Source of the DNA: Marsupella aquatica
Lineage: Eukaryota; Marchantiophyta
Length of the DNA: 64,000 bases
Assembly (NCBI GenBank): GCA_973895155.1
Contig: OZ316897.1
Location: forward strand, 6,138,001-6,202,000
Direction of reading: 5' to 3'
The position numbers and the translations under genes were made by a program. Shown here one piece after another: positions 11,019 through 20,734 of this stretch. Position 1 is the stretch's first letter, and each line of letters begins with the position of its first letter. Below the pieces are notes generated by a model. The model did not search any database. It saw only the letters and a program-made list of their open reading frames with translations, and was not told the DNA's origin.

Positions 11019-12265
11019 TGGCCCTGTAAAGTTATATGCATTCAGCACTGTCCATGTCTACCAAATCTAAGAGTCGCCAATCGATTTACTTCACGATAGA
11101 GTCAATACTTTTGTTGGCCCTGCCCCAGTAGTGGTCTTTGCCGGAAATAATTTTAGCATTTTAAATCTCGCATCGAAACAATCGACTTCTAGTGTAACCG
11201 AGACCCTACATCCAGGCAGTCCATGATTTGAATTGTTGGCTGCATTAGTACCATTAGTGCGAGTAAGGCGAACTTGGCCGAAGGATTTTATGATCTTGCC
11301 TTTCTTTCAACGAATTAGAGGGCAGTTAGTTCCAGTACCATAGAGTTCCCAAATGTCCACAAAAAAATCGGTGGCAGCAAGTCCCTGATGGGACAGGGGA
11401 AAACGACCCGGCAGCACAAACTTCCAACCATCCCGTGCTCCCTTGTTCAGGACGCTGACGTACTTGTTCGGCACAAAATCGCACGCCGACGGCGGCTCCG
11501 GACAAATGCCCTGGAACATTCACTACACTTTCATAAACTTGCACGACGAATTTGACCAGAGGTCTCGTTAATCACAGCAGTGCTTCTACAAATGTAACCA
11601 CTACAATGAAACTGACTCAGCCGCCTTCATTCTATCATAAACCAGGCGAGACGGGATGGAGTAATACAATTTTACTCCACTAACCAGCAGGAATTCCAAA
11701 ACAAATTCTGGAACCATTTGAATTAAATCTTACATAAACGCCAATGGCAGCGGGGAGCTTGATTTAATTTGCAAGAAGACAAGGGATGGAAACCTAAATG
11801 CCGAGAGGTCCTCACAATGAAGATCAAAAACAGTGTCTCTTTTTACGATCAAGGATACTCAACGTTCTATTTGTTCGTTCATATATGGTAGAGCTCACGT
11901 GGAGAGAAGGATATCTGACCTGCCAATTCCAAATGCCAGAGCTGCGCCCATAGCATTGCCAGAATAGACCCAGACGACTCCCCTGAAATCGAAAGAGAAA
12001 AGCGGGGCCGGCTTTGCACGCCACTGCATGGCGGGGACCATGTTTTTGAGAAATGTCGCCTTCCGAGGAACAAAAAGGTGTATTGCGCAGTCCCGACCAT
12101 TGTGTGTGAAGTGACACCATCCGTGAATGCTATAAATAAAAATTTGAAGTAAACATGCCCCATTGATTCCATGTCTGAGCATATAACCAACGACAAATAA
12201 ACGACGCGATAATATGCCTGGGTCAAGTTAAACAAATTCCACTGGGGCCAGTGGCAGGCGAGCCA
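11019..12265. other. 3' flank of the methyltransferase gene, no gene recognised
   Basis: A minus-strand frame at 11307-11519 has protein-like composition (GWKFVLPGRFPLSHQGL, FFVDIWELYGTGTN) but no family I can name; it could be a remnant exon. Overlapping minus-strand frames at 11824-12235 are probably untranslated 3' sequence. No clear polyadenylation signal could be fixed. Confidence 0.35.
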
Positions 12266-14074
12266 TTACAATCTCGCCAATTCTCCAGCCTTGGTATGCC
12301 ATCGCCACCCGTTATCACAGCTATTGTCTTCAGGAACTTCCTCATCGTCTTCGAAGTCAGAGTCATCCGTCTCAGAATCAGAACTTCTACTGTGGCGCTT
12401 CCTCTTTCTATGCACAGCATTTGTCTCTGCAGCACGTTGTCTGGTAGTCAAGTCAATCTTAAGTAGAGTGCCTTCAGTTCTAAATACATAAGTAGCTTTA
12501 AAAGCAAAAAGAGAAAGTTCAGTGTAGACAATTTCCTTGTCGAGTAATCTGTACAATTCCGTCTCCACCAGTTGCATGAGGCGACATCTTGCATGGAAAG
12601 ATTCTTGCCCTGGTGTCCCCTGCTTTGCCTTGGTCTTGTCCACAAAACTCTCCACAACATATACCAAATACCGGCTGTGGGCAACACTATCATAGACAGC
12701 CCAAACCTCGTCTTTGGCAGGGAAAATAAAGTAGAGGTCATTGAACTTCCAGTAATTATCGATCCTATGAGAGAAAGCAACCCAGGAGCTCTGGTAGTCA
12801 GTCACCGTTCTGACCCGAAATAGGCCGGTACCACGAATTGCGTCCCATTCGTCGACTTCCTCAGCAGCGTAGGCATCTGTCAATTCCATGAACCTCACTT
12901 CAATATGAATAGGAGATTTCTTTCCCTTCACTGACGTACAACTGAACCGGTCTCCAGTTCGGCTTACAATGAGAGCATACCAGTTCGGTCGTTCATGATT
13001 GTTGTACAAAGCCCAAACCTCGCCTGGGTCCATGGCTGAGCAATCTTGTTCTCTTACTACTGATGGAAGAACGATTGACTTCGAAATCTCTCCAACCGGA
13101 CGTACAAGAAGTGGGCTTAGCAGATAAGCAATAACGTTCACAGAAAATGTGTTCCCCAAAAGACTCCATCGAATATTCAGATTTGCTCCACTTGCTACTG
13201 GCATTGATTGCACATTGGTATACCCTGCAGGGTATCCCATTGCCTTTTCAACTTCGGTGATACCAATGTACCGCAGTGTACATGTCGAATTGTCCAGCAC
13301 CAAGTCTAAGGACGTTTTGTGGCCTTTCGTACGATTTTGGGACAAAATACACCCAACTTTTGCATTAAGCGCCGTGCCATGTTCAAGTACAATCTGAAGA
13401 GATGTACTTTTGTGTTCCCTTAGTCGACGGAGTTGTTTGGGATATGGTATATTTGACCAATACAGCCGCCGCCTCCTGCTAGGACTAAGCTCTTGTGAAT
13501 CGATTTCAATCGGTATTGTCTTGAGATGCTTTGAAATCTCATCCCGATCTTGCCATGCCATCGATGCCACATTCTCTGCAAGAAACCAAGTGGGATTGAA
13601 CAGCTTGATAATCCGCAGCATCTCAAAAAACAGTTTGCTTCGCTGCCCATGCAATCCAGCCTTGTGCCCCAAGCAGGTGAGGTCCTGGCAAGGAAAGCCA
13701 CCTACAATTAGGTCAACCTTTTCGGGTATAGAGTCGAGTTGAAGCGTTGAGATATCGCCAACATGCAAAACCATTGGGTGCCTTGCCTTAACCACCTGAC
13801 TTGCAGCGTTATTCACCTCACAGCTGTATCCGATGAACGGTATACCGAGAAGAGATAGAGCTGTCCAGATGCCACCGATCCCATCAAACAAGCTGAGGAC
13901 AACCAAAGGTCTGGCTGTCCACCCACGAGCTTTCGTTCTCAACTCCGTTATCCAACGTCCAAAACAAAACACGTCTTCTGCAATCGAAATATTCTCAGCA
14001 TCTCGATATTGCAGCTTAGCTAATTTATCTGCTTCCTCTTGGAGCTCATGGATCTTAATAAGCAGGTTCTCCAT
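12266..14074 (-). CDS. DNMT3-like DNA (cytosine-5) methyltransferase with C-terminal DUF3444
   Basis: 602 residues, one uninterrupted exon. The methyltransferase motifs are in canonical order: motif I LSLFDGIGG (60-68), motif IV GGFPCQDL (125-132, catalytic Cys129), motif VI ENV (167-169), motif VIII region SRRRRLYWSNIP (199-210), TNV (286-288), and motif X LLGNTFSVNVIAYLLSPL (305-322). The order excludes the rearranged DRM class. There is no chromodomain or BAH as in CMT or MET1. The spacing (SLFDGI, GDI, PC.DL, ENVASM) fits DNMT3, which sets de novo methylation in the nucleus. Residues 345-470 match DUF3444 (DPGEVWALY, WVAFSHRI, DEVWAVY), a domain usually found on plant DnaJ proteins. A basic NLS-like RKRKRHSR (556-563) is followed by an acidic tail. 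Animal-type PWWP and ADD domains are absent. A TGA lies seven codons upstream of ATG 14074, so an N-terminal exon would require splicing. Confidence 0.9.
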   Translation of the reverse strand: MENLLIKIHELQEEADKLAKLQYRDAENISIAEDVFCFGRWITELRTKARGWTARPLVVLSLFDGIGGIWTALSLLGIPFIGYSCEVNNAASQVVKARHPMVLHVGDISTLQLDSIPEKVDLIVGGFPCQDLTCLGHKAGLHGQRSKLFFEMLRIIKLFNPTWFLAENVASMAWQDRDEISKHLKTIPIEIDSQELSPSRRRRLYWSNIPYPKQLRRLREHKSTSLQIVLEHGTALNAKVGCILSQNRTKGHKTSLDLVLDNSTCTLRYIGITEVEKAMGYPAGYTNVQSMPVASGANLNIRWSLLGNTFSVNVIAYLLSPLLVRPVGEISKSIVLPSVVREQDCSAMDPGEVWALYNNHERPNWYALIVSRTGDRFSCTSVKGKKSPIHIEVRFMELTDAYAAEEVDEWDAIRGTGLFRVRTVTDYQSSWVAFSHRIDNYWKFNDLYFIFPAKDEVWAVYDSVAHSRYLVYVVESFVDKTKAKQGTPGQESFHARCRLMQLVETELYRLLDKEIVYTELSLFAFKATYVFRTEGTLLKIDLTTRQRAAETNAVHRKRKRHSRSSDSETDDSDFEDDEEVPEDNSCDNGWRWHTKAGELARL

Positions 14075-14235
14075 TAGGGGAGAGTTCTGATTTCAAGCAC
14101 GCCCGCTTAAATCCTTCTTTCTCTGTTTTGCCCCGCTCCTCAAGCTTAAAATCTAGTTCATGTGCTCTGTGCTTTTCTAGTTCTCCCCTACTCACAGGGA
14201 CACATAGTCAACGGATTCATCTGCACGTAGTCAAA
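14075..14235. repeat. Upstream region of the DNMT3-like gene, proximal copy of a duplication
   Basis: The block just upstream of the start codon (TGATTTCAAGCACGC, AAATCCTTCTTT, GTTCATGTGCTCT, AGTCAACGGATT) recurs at 15024-15178 in the same order and orientation. Given its position it probably contains the 5' untranslated region or core promoter. No convincing TATA box was fixed on the minus strand. Confidence 0.75.
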
Positions 14236-15023
14236 GGATTAATGTCAGATTATTTAAAACAACACAGAAAAACTTCTAGCAATTTTCGACAGGTCCAATA
14301 TGCAAGGCAGCTGCATCTTTGGAGTCGTGCTCATTGGAATTATAGACCTACAAGGTTCCACCTTCATTGATGTGTTGGGGGCCCTTTGAACGGGAGACAC
14401 TTTGAGCATGGTTGACGTTACGCAAATAATGCTCGCAGATACCATTAATCACAACGTTTGCCACGATTTGCAGCTATCATCAATTCTTCAGATAAAATAC
14501 AGTACATTGTATCAGCGCATCATTGCTATTGAGGCCATATCCCAAACAAATATAGCGAAAGTTGAGAAGAGCCTAGGATACACAGGGAATTGAGTACGTA
14601 TACACATTCACACTCACCAACCGGAAATCCACTACTGTCCAACACCTGTACTCTTCCGACCCTGTTTCGCTGCAAAGTTGAACACCAGAATGCTCCAGTC
14701 ACCAGAACCATGTCACTGACGCAACAAAGTTTCACTTCCTGCAAAATCAAGGTACAAAGAAGGTCCAGGCTACGGAGTTGATTTCAACATTTCAATTCAG
14801 TACTCAGGATTTCGATGATCCACAACGAGACTACCCAGCTTTCTAACCCTTCTGTCTGATAAGAGCTAATCGTTCTGAAAAGCAACGAAGCACAGATACT
14901 CAAACACAAGACGTGCATTTAATATCCTCATGCCCAGCTTATCGACAATGACAAGCGTAACACATGGATACATATCCGAGAAAGTGAATTTTTAAGAAAA
15001 TCCTTGTCATGACAGTATATCAC
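14236..15023. other. Spacer between the two upstream repeat copies
   Basis: About 790 bp without a recognisable gene. Short frames on both strands show no domain. It is probably upstream regulatory or intergenic DNA of the methyltransferase gene. Confidence 0.4.
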
Positions 15024-15178
15024 AACAAGGGAATCCTGATTTGAAGCACATCTACCTAAATCCTTCTTTGACTGCTCTGTTTTACCCTGCTCCTGGAGAT
15101 TTAAATATCGTTCATGTGCTCTTGCTCTTCTAGCTCTTCCCTGCTCAAATAGAACACGGAGTCAACGGATTATTTGCA
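15024..15178. repeat. Distal copy of the duplicated upstream region
   Basis: A diverged copy of 14075-14235, about 950 bp further upstream. Shared words are CTGATTTGAAGCAC, TAAATCCTTCTTT, CTGCTCTGTTTTACCCTGCTCCT, GTTCATGTGCTCT, TTCTAGCTCTTCCCTGCTCA and AGTCAACGGATT. The alignment stops where coding sequence would begin, so no second gene copy is attached. Confidence 0.75.
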
Positions 15179-16456
15179 GCCGTGGAGTCCCGAATCTCAA
15201 ATAACATTCGTTTCCTCGTAGCTTTCCTGACTTAAGTTCACGGAAACAAACGCTAACAAATCTTACTATCGGAGGACACGATAACGGAACATTATCGTCG
15301 TTAATACAAATCCCTGGACCTGTATTGAGGCGGCTTGACATTCTTTGCACGCTGCTAGTAATCTCATTGTCCCATTTTAGCAAAGTCACACAGGTCTAGC
15401 GTACATTTAAGGAACCTGGATGTTATACGAATCAAAGAGCTTATGATAACAGAAGTCGCACCTTTCTCACTTAGAAGCTCCTGCGAGTCATGTTAGCTGC
15501 TCCAACGAGATATTGACATGCAGTTAGAAGTCAAGGGGAATCCAAGTAGAGAACTTAGCGCATCCACTAAAGCCACAATGCAGGTGACCAAAATTTGCCA
15601 GCGAGGCCAAGGCACATTGGAATAGCTGGATACAACGAGCGATAAAGACACTAGCTAGTACAATTTTTTTCCACACTGATAATACTTTGAGATAACTATA
15701 CTCTCTGCAACAAGTTTAATTGATCTACTCGGGGAACGAACGCAACTACGTTTGCCTATTGCAAAAGCCACTGAACAGCCTACCTTCTGAAGAAAACAAG
15801 CAGGGACAAGGTAACACAACAAAGAGCCGGAGGGTGTACCAGAAGCCACAAAAAATGCATCTCCAAAGTCTACGACGACCAGCCCAGGACGCACAATAAG
15901 AAGAGTGATACAATGTCAGCATGGGCAGCTTCAGCAGACAGGACTCGACCGTAGAGGGGAAACCGATCGTTCAGGAATCATTGCAACAATGGTGTATAAC
16001 CGTTCGTACGAGGTCTTCCGGCTTTGATCATTATTGGGTAATCTCTAGCAACGGCTATACAAGATCAAAAACCAAAATAGCCTGTTGCCTCTACCAATTG
16101 TATGCAAAAGAGGTCCTAAAAACGTGCTGGTGTCTCAAACTTTTAATCACAGTGTACTTTGCGTTGCAGTTCCAAGACCCAGCACAAGATGCAGCCGAGG
16201 GCAAAACCCTGAGAAATATTTTCAAGAAACACTAGTTCATAGAGTTACCCTCTTCTACAATCGCTCTACTACGTTACAGATGGGATATGCCCACGCCCTT
16301 GACCGGGGAACTGAGAAATTAAAGATAAGCGCTAAAAATGTTCTCGAGCTCCAAGTCTCCCTTTCACGACAATGAGAGCTGCTGGCTCATTTTCAGCATG
16401 ATGCACATTTTAACAAATTGGAATATTTTTGAACACATAAAGTGGGATGCTTTACG
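15179..16456. other. Gene-poor spacer
   Basis: Short frames only. None is recognised, and no transposon protein or structural RNA is seen. It separates the methyltransferase region from the tandem repeats at 16457. Confidence 0.4.
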
Positions 16457-16582
16457 CTCTGCCCCAAGGTTTAAGGGAATAGAAGCTGAGCCTTGGGAGC
16501 TCTGACCCAAGGTTTAAGGGAATAAAAGCTGAGCCTTGGGAGCTCTGACCCAAGGTTTCAGAGAATAGAAGCTGAACCTACC
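16457..16582. repeat. Three tandem copies of a 43-bp unit
   Basis: CTCTG[C/A]CCCAAGGTTTAAGG starts at 16457, 16500 and 16543. The units differ by a few substitutions, and the third is more diverged and slightly short. CCAAGG and CCTTGG within a unit form a small inverted pair. The array lies about 270 bp upstream of a TATA box and could belong to its promoter or to the LTR of an older element. Confidence 0.9.
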
Positions 16583-16847
16583 GTCTTCCCCTGAACATAT
16601 ATTTGAATAGTGGGCCAGGGGGTGCTCGATCTATTCGAATAGTGAGCCCTAGTCGTTGTGTTTGAGTTTAGTACCGCCGGGTTACGAGCGTGGTATGAAC
16701 GTCTCTCTCGGGTCCGTATAACAGGTCAAGGAGGCGGCTCTTTGACACGCCCTGATCCAGACCTGCAGAGTGGCCGGTACACTGCAAGCGTGAAAGAATC
16801 GGCCTATCAGAAAAGAGGGGGGCCGACCGGCCGACGAGCCCTCAAGG

Positions 16848-16855
16848 TATAAAAG
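16848..16855 (+). promoter_or_regulatory. TATA box with GC-rich palindrome upstream
   Basis: TATAAAAG, preceded by GGCCGACCGGCCGAC at about 16821-16835. The first ATG in a favourable frame is 100 bp downstream (16956), a sensible distance for a promoter with a short leader. A typical plant TATA context, but not proof of transcription. Confidence 0.55.
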
Positions 16856-16955
16856 GGACGTCATTCTCTTGCATTGCATCGGCACTTTACTCCTCGCGCC
16901 AGCTTTGACCCCAGCTCGCCCAGTTTCTCCCTAGTCATCCATCGCCATTCCCTAT

Positions 16956-17594
16956 ATGTCTGTCACACTTATGTCCAGTTCGGCCCTTCGCTTTTGGCTT
17001 CAATTTTTATCCATTGGAAATCATCTAGCGAAGTTGCTTGCCGAATTCAACCCGCGTCGGTACAAAACCGAAAGATAGTACGAACGACTCATCCGTCTAG
17101 CCGGGCGCTCTCACTACAACGGCAACTTCAGCCTCCCGTTCCAAAGCAAGTTCTGTCAAGACGACGAGATTGCCAAATTCTTCTTCGACGGAACAAAGTA
17201 TCTCGGCTTCAGAGAAACGCTCCTCCGGCTTCCAGATGAGGTCTTCACGATCCCGGGCATGATAGACTTGCAGCGGCACCACTTCAACCATATCCCCGCC
17301 AAAGTTCAGGCTTCCATAGAGTATCAATTTGGTAGTACGAATACGGGCGAGTCATCTATTCTGACATCACTCGGCTTCCCCTCAGACTTGCTGAATCCGA
17401 TGGCGCCTCCTCCAGCTACAACCATCACTGACTCATCGGCACCTTCACAGACACTACCTCGGCCTCAGCCAAGCCGATCTCCACCACCAGCCGCACCACC
17501 CCTCCGCGTACGATCCGTGGTGAATGCGGGGAACATCAGTTCCGAGGACAAGGAAACTCATCCTCCTCATGTCCGGAGGCCACCGGGGATGTGA
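16956..17594 (+). pseudogene. Unrecognised reading frame with one in-frame UAG, truncated by Family X
   Basis: From ATG 16956 the frame runs 40 codons to TAG 17076-17078, then continues open in the same frame to TGA 17592-17594. The part after the TAG has real-protein composition: SHYNGNFSLPFQSKF, EIAKFFFDGTKYLGF, ETLLRLPDEVF, then a Pro/Ser-rich tail. I do not recognise the family; it could be a retroelement gag-like protein or a host gene. The terminal TGA lies inside the TGTGATGCC start of Family X copy 1 (17590), so the true C-terminus is probably lost. The TAG may be a mutation, or be removed by splicing at the TCTAG/CC acceptor-like site at 17100. The TATA box at 16848 would serve it. 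Confidence 0.45.
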
Positions 17595-17981
17595 TGCCTA
17601 GCCAGGAATCACTAGGCCATATTAGGAGTAAAATAGGAGGGTATACAATAAACCGTTAGTATAAGGGCAGAAAAACAGGGAAACTATAAACAATTAAGGG
17701 CATACATGGAGTCAGAGCCAAGGCCGAAAGAGGAGTAACGGTCACTAGGTCGCGATTAGGGTTAAGGCATGTAACACTGGCTGCTGCCGGTAATCGGTAC
17801 CAAGACATACAGCGCAGGCCCGGGCGCAGGCCAGAAGGAGGGGGGTAAGGCAGGGCAACCTAGAAGTGATGGCTCACATTCACACCTCCAGCAAACAGAG
17901 TGCAAGAAGAAGCAAACGACTGTCAACTACGGAGGAGAACACGGGGGCATCAGCTGCTACCGAGCAACGCCAGAGAAGGGA

Positions 17982-18240
17982 ATGAGCAACATCAATCAAG
18001 CAGCACATTTTTGGGATGCCTGTTTGAACGGGCAAGTGAGTAAGTCGGGACCTACGAGGAGGAAGAATCAGAAAGAGCAGCCCACGAGCGATAGGAGCTT
18101 GCTCAACTCTAGGAACTGCAGAAGACGGCCTTCTTAGGAGGAGAATTCATCAAGGTTGAATTCTTGTGGACACCTACTAGCAATGAGCTTGACGACCTTC
18201 TAATTTGAGACAACAAAATCGTCGGCATCCGGCAAGCCAT
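17982..18240 (+). pseudogene. Family X copy 1, N-terminal segment
   Basis: ATG 17982 starts MSNINQAAHFWDACL, matching copy 2 MTTVNQAAKFWGCLL (52158, minus strand). Downstream words match across frames (for example LLAMSLTTF against TSAELDELLI), showing frameshifts and stops in this copy. Because both copies begin with a Met at this point, this is the likely true start of the Family X protein. No known domain. Confidence 0.5.
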
Positions 18241-18519
18241 CAACAACTGCAACGACAAACATTGGAACCTGAAAGGTTGCACGGCAACGTGGACAAAAGC
18301 AACAGTGTTGGGAGAATCATCAGGTGCGGCTGAAATGAAGAGGAAGATGGCCAACAATGAAGAAAACACACCAGCCAAGAGGACGAGGTTGGCAATATCA
18401 AGGAAGCTGGCCGAACAAGGGAGGCAGAGAGAGGAGGAAGCCGAGGAACAGAAGTCAACCCAGTCAATGTCGTCCCTACCCAAGATGACACCTAGAAGGG
18501 TTGGGCGGCAATAATACCA

Positions 18520-19437
18520 TTGGCAGTGCAGCTACATTTTGCACGAGAGGAGGATGCATGCTTTACAGCCATGCAGACCAAGAAGTACCAGGGCTTCATG
18601 GCCGGATCAAGCTTGGAGACCTTTGTGAGACTGCCGTGGCTGAAGAAGGAAGTGCCAGAATCAAACTTATTGGAATTCGTGGGATCATGGGACCACGAGA
18701 CCAGCTCCACAAAGATCTACGGGAGGGACTTCTATCTCACCTCCAACGTGATTGCCAAAGTGTTTGGCTTGCCGATGGGCAACAAGGCTAAGGTAGAAAC
18801 CCGGAAGAACTTGCCAGACAAGGAGTTTAGATCATTCCCCGGGCCGTCAACGAAGAATGGCTTCCTTCGAAGCACCTGCACCAACCCGCATATTGGAGAA
18901 ATGATTGATTTCCTACGGGTGACAATGCATTGCAACTGGCCAAGGCCGGAGATCGGCAAGGCACAGGTTTACCTGGCAGAGAGGCCAGACCCAAGTCGGG
19001 ATTACAATGGGTACCTCCTCAATCAACTAAGAAAGATATTGAGGGAGGAACAGCAGGTGATTAGCCAAGGGAGTGTGTCCCAGCTTGGTTATCACATGTC
19101 GTTGTTATGCCGGTATGCCCGGAGTCAAATCTTTGCCCCGATCCTTCCCCTGCAGGCTAGAGCGCCAGAGGAGGAATCAAAACCAAGGCCGGCAGCAAAG
19201 CAGCCCAACCTGCCCGGCAAACCCACGATAGCTCAGATCTTTTGGCAGACGCCGGAACCCAGGCTGATGCAAAAACCGACTATACAGAGCCTTCTACACA
19301 TACTAAAGAAGGAGAAGGCGGCATTAGCACCAGAGGCAGCTGCAACGGGCACCGCAAGAACCGCTAGAGGAGAACCCGTGGTCGGGGCCGTGAAGAGAAG
19401 CAGGCCAAAAATTAAGCCAGGGGTCGGATGTATGTAG
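18520..19437 (+). CDS. Family X copy 1, conserved helical module
   Basis: 305 open residues. The conserved core runs LQLHFAREEDACF, KKYQGFMAGSSLETF, LPWLKKEV, YGRDFYLTSNVIAKVFGLP, FPGPSTKNGFLRSTCTNPHI, DFLRVTMHC, SRDYNGYLLNQL, SQLGYHMSLLCRYARSQIF. Copy 2 (51283-50675 and upstream) keeps the same order, and the copy-3 relative keeps ALPW, IFGLPKG and SKGLVDNGFLMRTC. The pattern of an LPW motif, then a beta-like element with an [F]GLP[x]G turn, then long helices resembles no family I can name with confidence. A distant analogy to the plant mobile domain is only an impression. The first Met is internal, since homology extends upstream. Confidence 0.6.
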   Translation: MAVQLHFAREEDACFTAMQTKKYQGFMAGSSLETFVRLPWLKKEVPESNLLEFVGSWDHETSSTKIYGRDFYLTSNVIAKVFGLPMGNKAKVETRKNLPDKEFRSFPGPSTKNGFLRSTCTNPHIGEMIDFLRVTMHCNWPRPEIGKAQVYLAERPDPSRDYNGYLLNQLRKILREEQQVISQGSVSQLGYHMSLLCRYARSQIFAPILPLQARAPEEESKPRPAAKQPNLPGKPTIAQIFWQTPEPRLMQKPTIQSLLHILKKEKAALAPEAAATGTARTARGEPVVGAVKRSRPKIKPGVGCM

Positions 19438-19651
19438 GAGCCTCTAGTGCGGAATAAGGGGGACAGGGACCCAGGGTTCCCAGTCCTAAAAAGGAGTGCA
19501 AAAGTCAAGTGCGGGAGCCGGAAGGGCAAGCCGCACGCATGTATAGTCCTCGGCATGAGGCCGGGTTTGCGGCTAGTCCTAGAGAGGACAAGCAAGCACC
19601 AGGATGCCTGGAGGCCGGGGAGCACGAGGAGGAATACCACGAGGACTTGGG

Positions 19652-20269
19652 TTACGGGTTGGATCGCTTGGTACCAGGGGTGCGGACCTGTAGCCGTTTT
19701 GTCCCCACACTTCCAAGAGTGGTGCATGGGGATCCACAATAGCAGGGAAGCCCAAAGCCCCCCCCCCCCCCCCCCACCGAACGTACCTCCGCCAATTTTT
19801 GACGGAACAGGCTGATCATGAATCGCAAGAACAATTCAGAGATCTGGAGAGGACAACCTTGGCCAAAGAGAAGGATTTGCCAAGAGGAGAATGGTCGGAG
19901 GACATTCTGCAGCTTGCAAAAAACCAAGTCGTAGACTTACCCACTTTTAATGAAGTTTGGAGAGAGGCATGGGAACGCAGGCCGCGTTGGGAGATGCCGG
20001 TATCTCCTAACCACTCCACCTATGCACGTTCTTGGGCTCTGGAGTACGGGACAATGTGTGGGCTACTTGCCCTCTACATCTTTGGGGAAGAGTTGGAGAC
20101 GGGACCTTTCGTCCATAAGGAGATGTTGGAGAAAAGCCTATTGGAGGACGCACTGGCCTTGGAGAGGATGAAGAAGGAGGAAGTCATGCATCCAGCGGCT
20201 AAGGGAGAAGGAAGCCGAGGCCGGAGAGTTAAAGGTGGCCAAGCAGGCCCAGGACGAGCTACGAGTTAG
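19652..20269 (+). pseudogene. Family X copy 1, central region
   Basis: 19652-19742 (RLVPGVRTCSRFVPTLPRVV) and 19799-20269 (REAWERRPRWEMPVSPNHST, YGTMCGLLALYIFGEELETG) match copy 2 at 50774-49500 in order (RPVPGVRTLGRF, AEAWEKRPHWQMPISPG, YGDMCGLLALEIFGNELESG). The two pieces are in different frames across an 18-base C run, and a TAG follows codon Q at 19740. The conserved WEKRPxWxMPxSPxxSxYAR and MCGLLALxIFGxELExGPF motifs are the best family signatures. Not functional as it stands. Confidence 0.6.
19758..19775 (+). repeat. Run of 18 C
   Basis: A homopolymer in the Family X frame, where copy 2 encodes PESPPPDV. Expansion of proline codons by slippage would explain the frame change here. The length may also be a sequencing error. 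Confidence 0.9.
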
Positions 20270-20734
20270 AAAGCATGAAATAAGTATCATGCAAGAGCAA
20301 CTAGCCTAGACTCAGGAAGACTTGGCCGAAGCCCTCAAGGAGAAGGAGAAGTGGAAGCAGGAGCTGAAGAAGGTAGAGGCAGCTTACATAACGGCCTGCA
20401 ATAGAGCCATGACCGAGCCCATAGGAAGGAGCGGGCACTGAAGGATGAGATCAAAGAATGCCGCAAGGCCCTTCATCAAAAACAAGGCAAACTTGATGAG
20501 ACCTACAGGGGCATCGACAAGTTGATAGGAGACCTGGAGGACCTGTCGGCCAACTTTCAAGCCGAGTTATGGAAGAAGGATGACATGCTCGATCAATCCT
20601 ACAACAAAATGAATAAGATCAAGTTTGATGTCGTCCATGAGCTCAATGCAAAGCTGAAAGCAATCCAGGAGGAGAGGTGGGCCACTCAAAAGATGGAGAA
20701 TCTACAAAGGCGAGCGGAAAACCAAACTGAGTAG
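20270..20734 (+). pseudogene. Family X copy 1, coiled-coil region
   Basis: A heptad-rich stretch in shifting frames. 20522-20734 reads DLEDLSANFQAELWKKDDM and KLKAIQEERWATQKMENLQR. It corresponds to the long coiled coil of copy 2 (49500-50200, minus). Stops are present (for example in QEQLA*TQ near 20306 and after NQTE at 20732). It probably mediates self-association in the intact protein. Confidence 0.5.

Noticed and set aside
11307-11544. Possible B3-type DNA-binding domain (GWKFVLP, DIWELYGTG)
   Set aside because: Only a vague similarity; key B3 residues could not be identified, so no gene was called.
17590-17980. Interpretation of the Family X leader as a 5' LTR
   Set aside because: It begins with TG, but I found no second copy at the 3' side of either copy 1 or copy 2 and no primer-binding site.
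18520-19437. Assignment of the Family X module to the plant mobile domain
   Set aside because: The resemblance is only in the general pattern of a Trp motif and a GLPxG turn; no diagnostic residues could be matched by eye.
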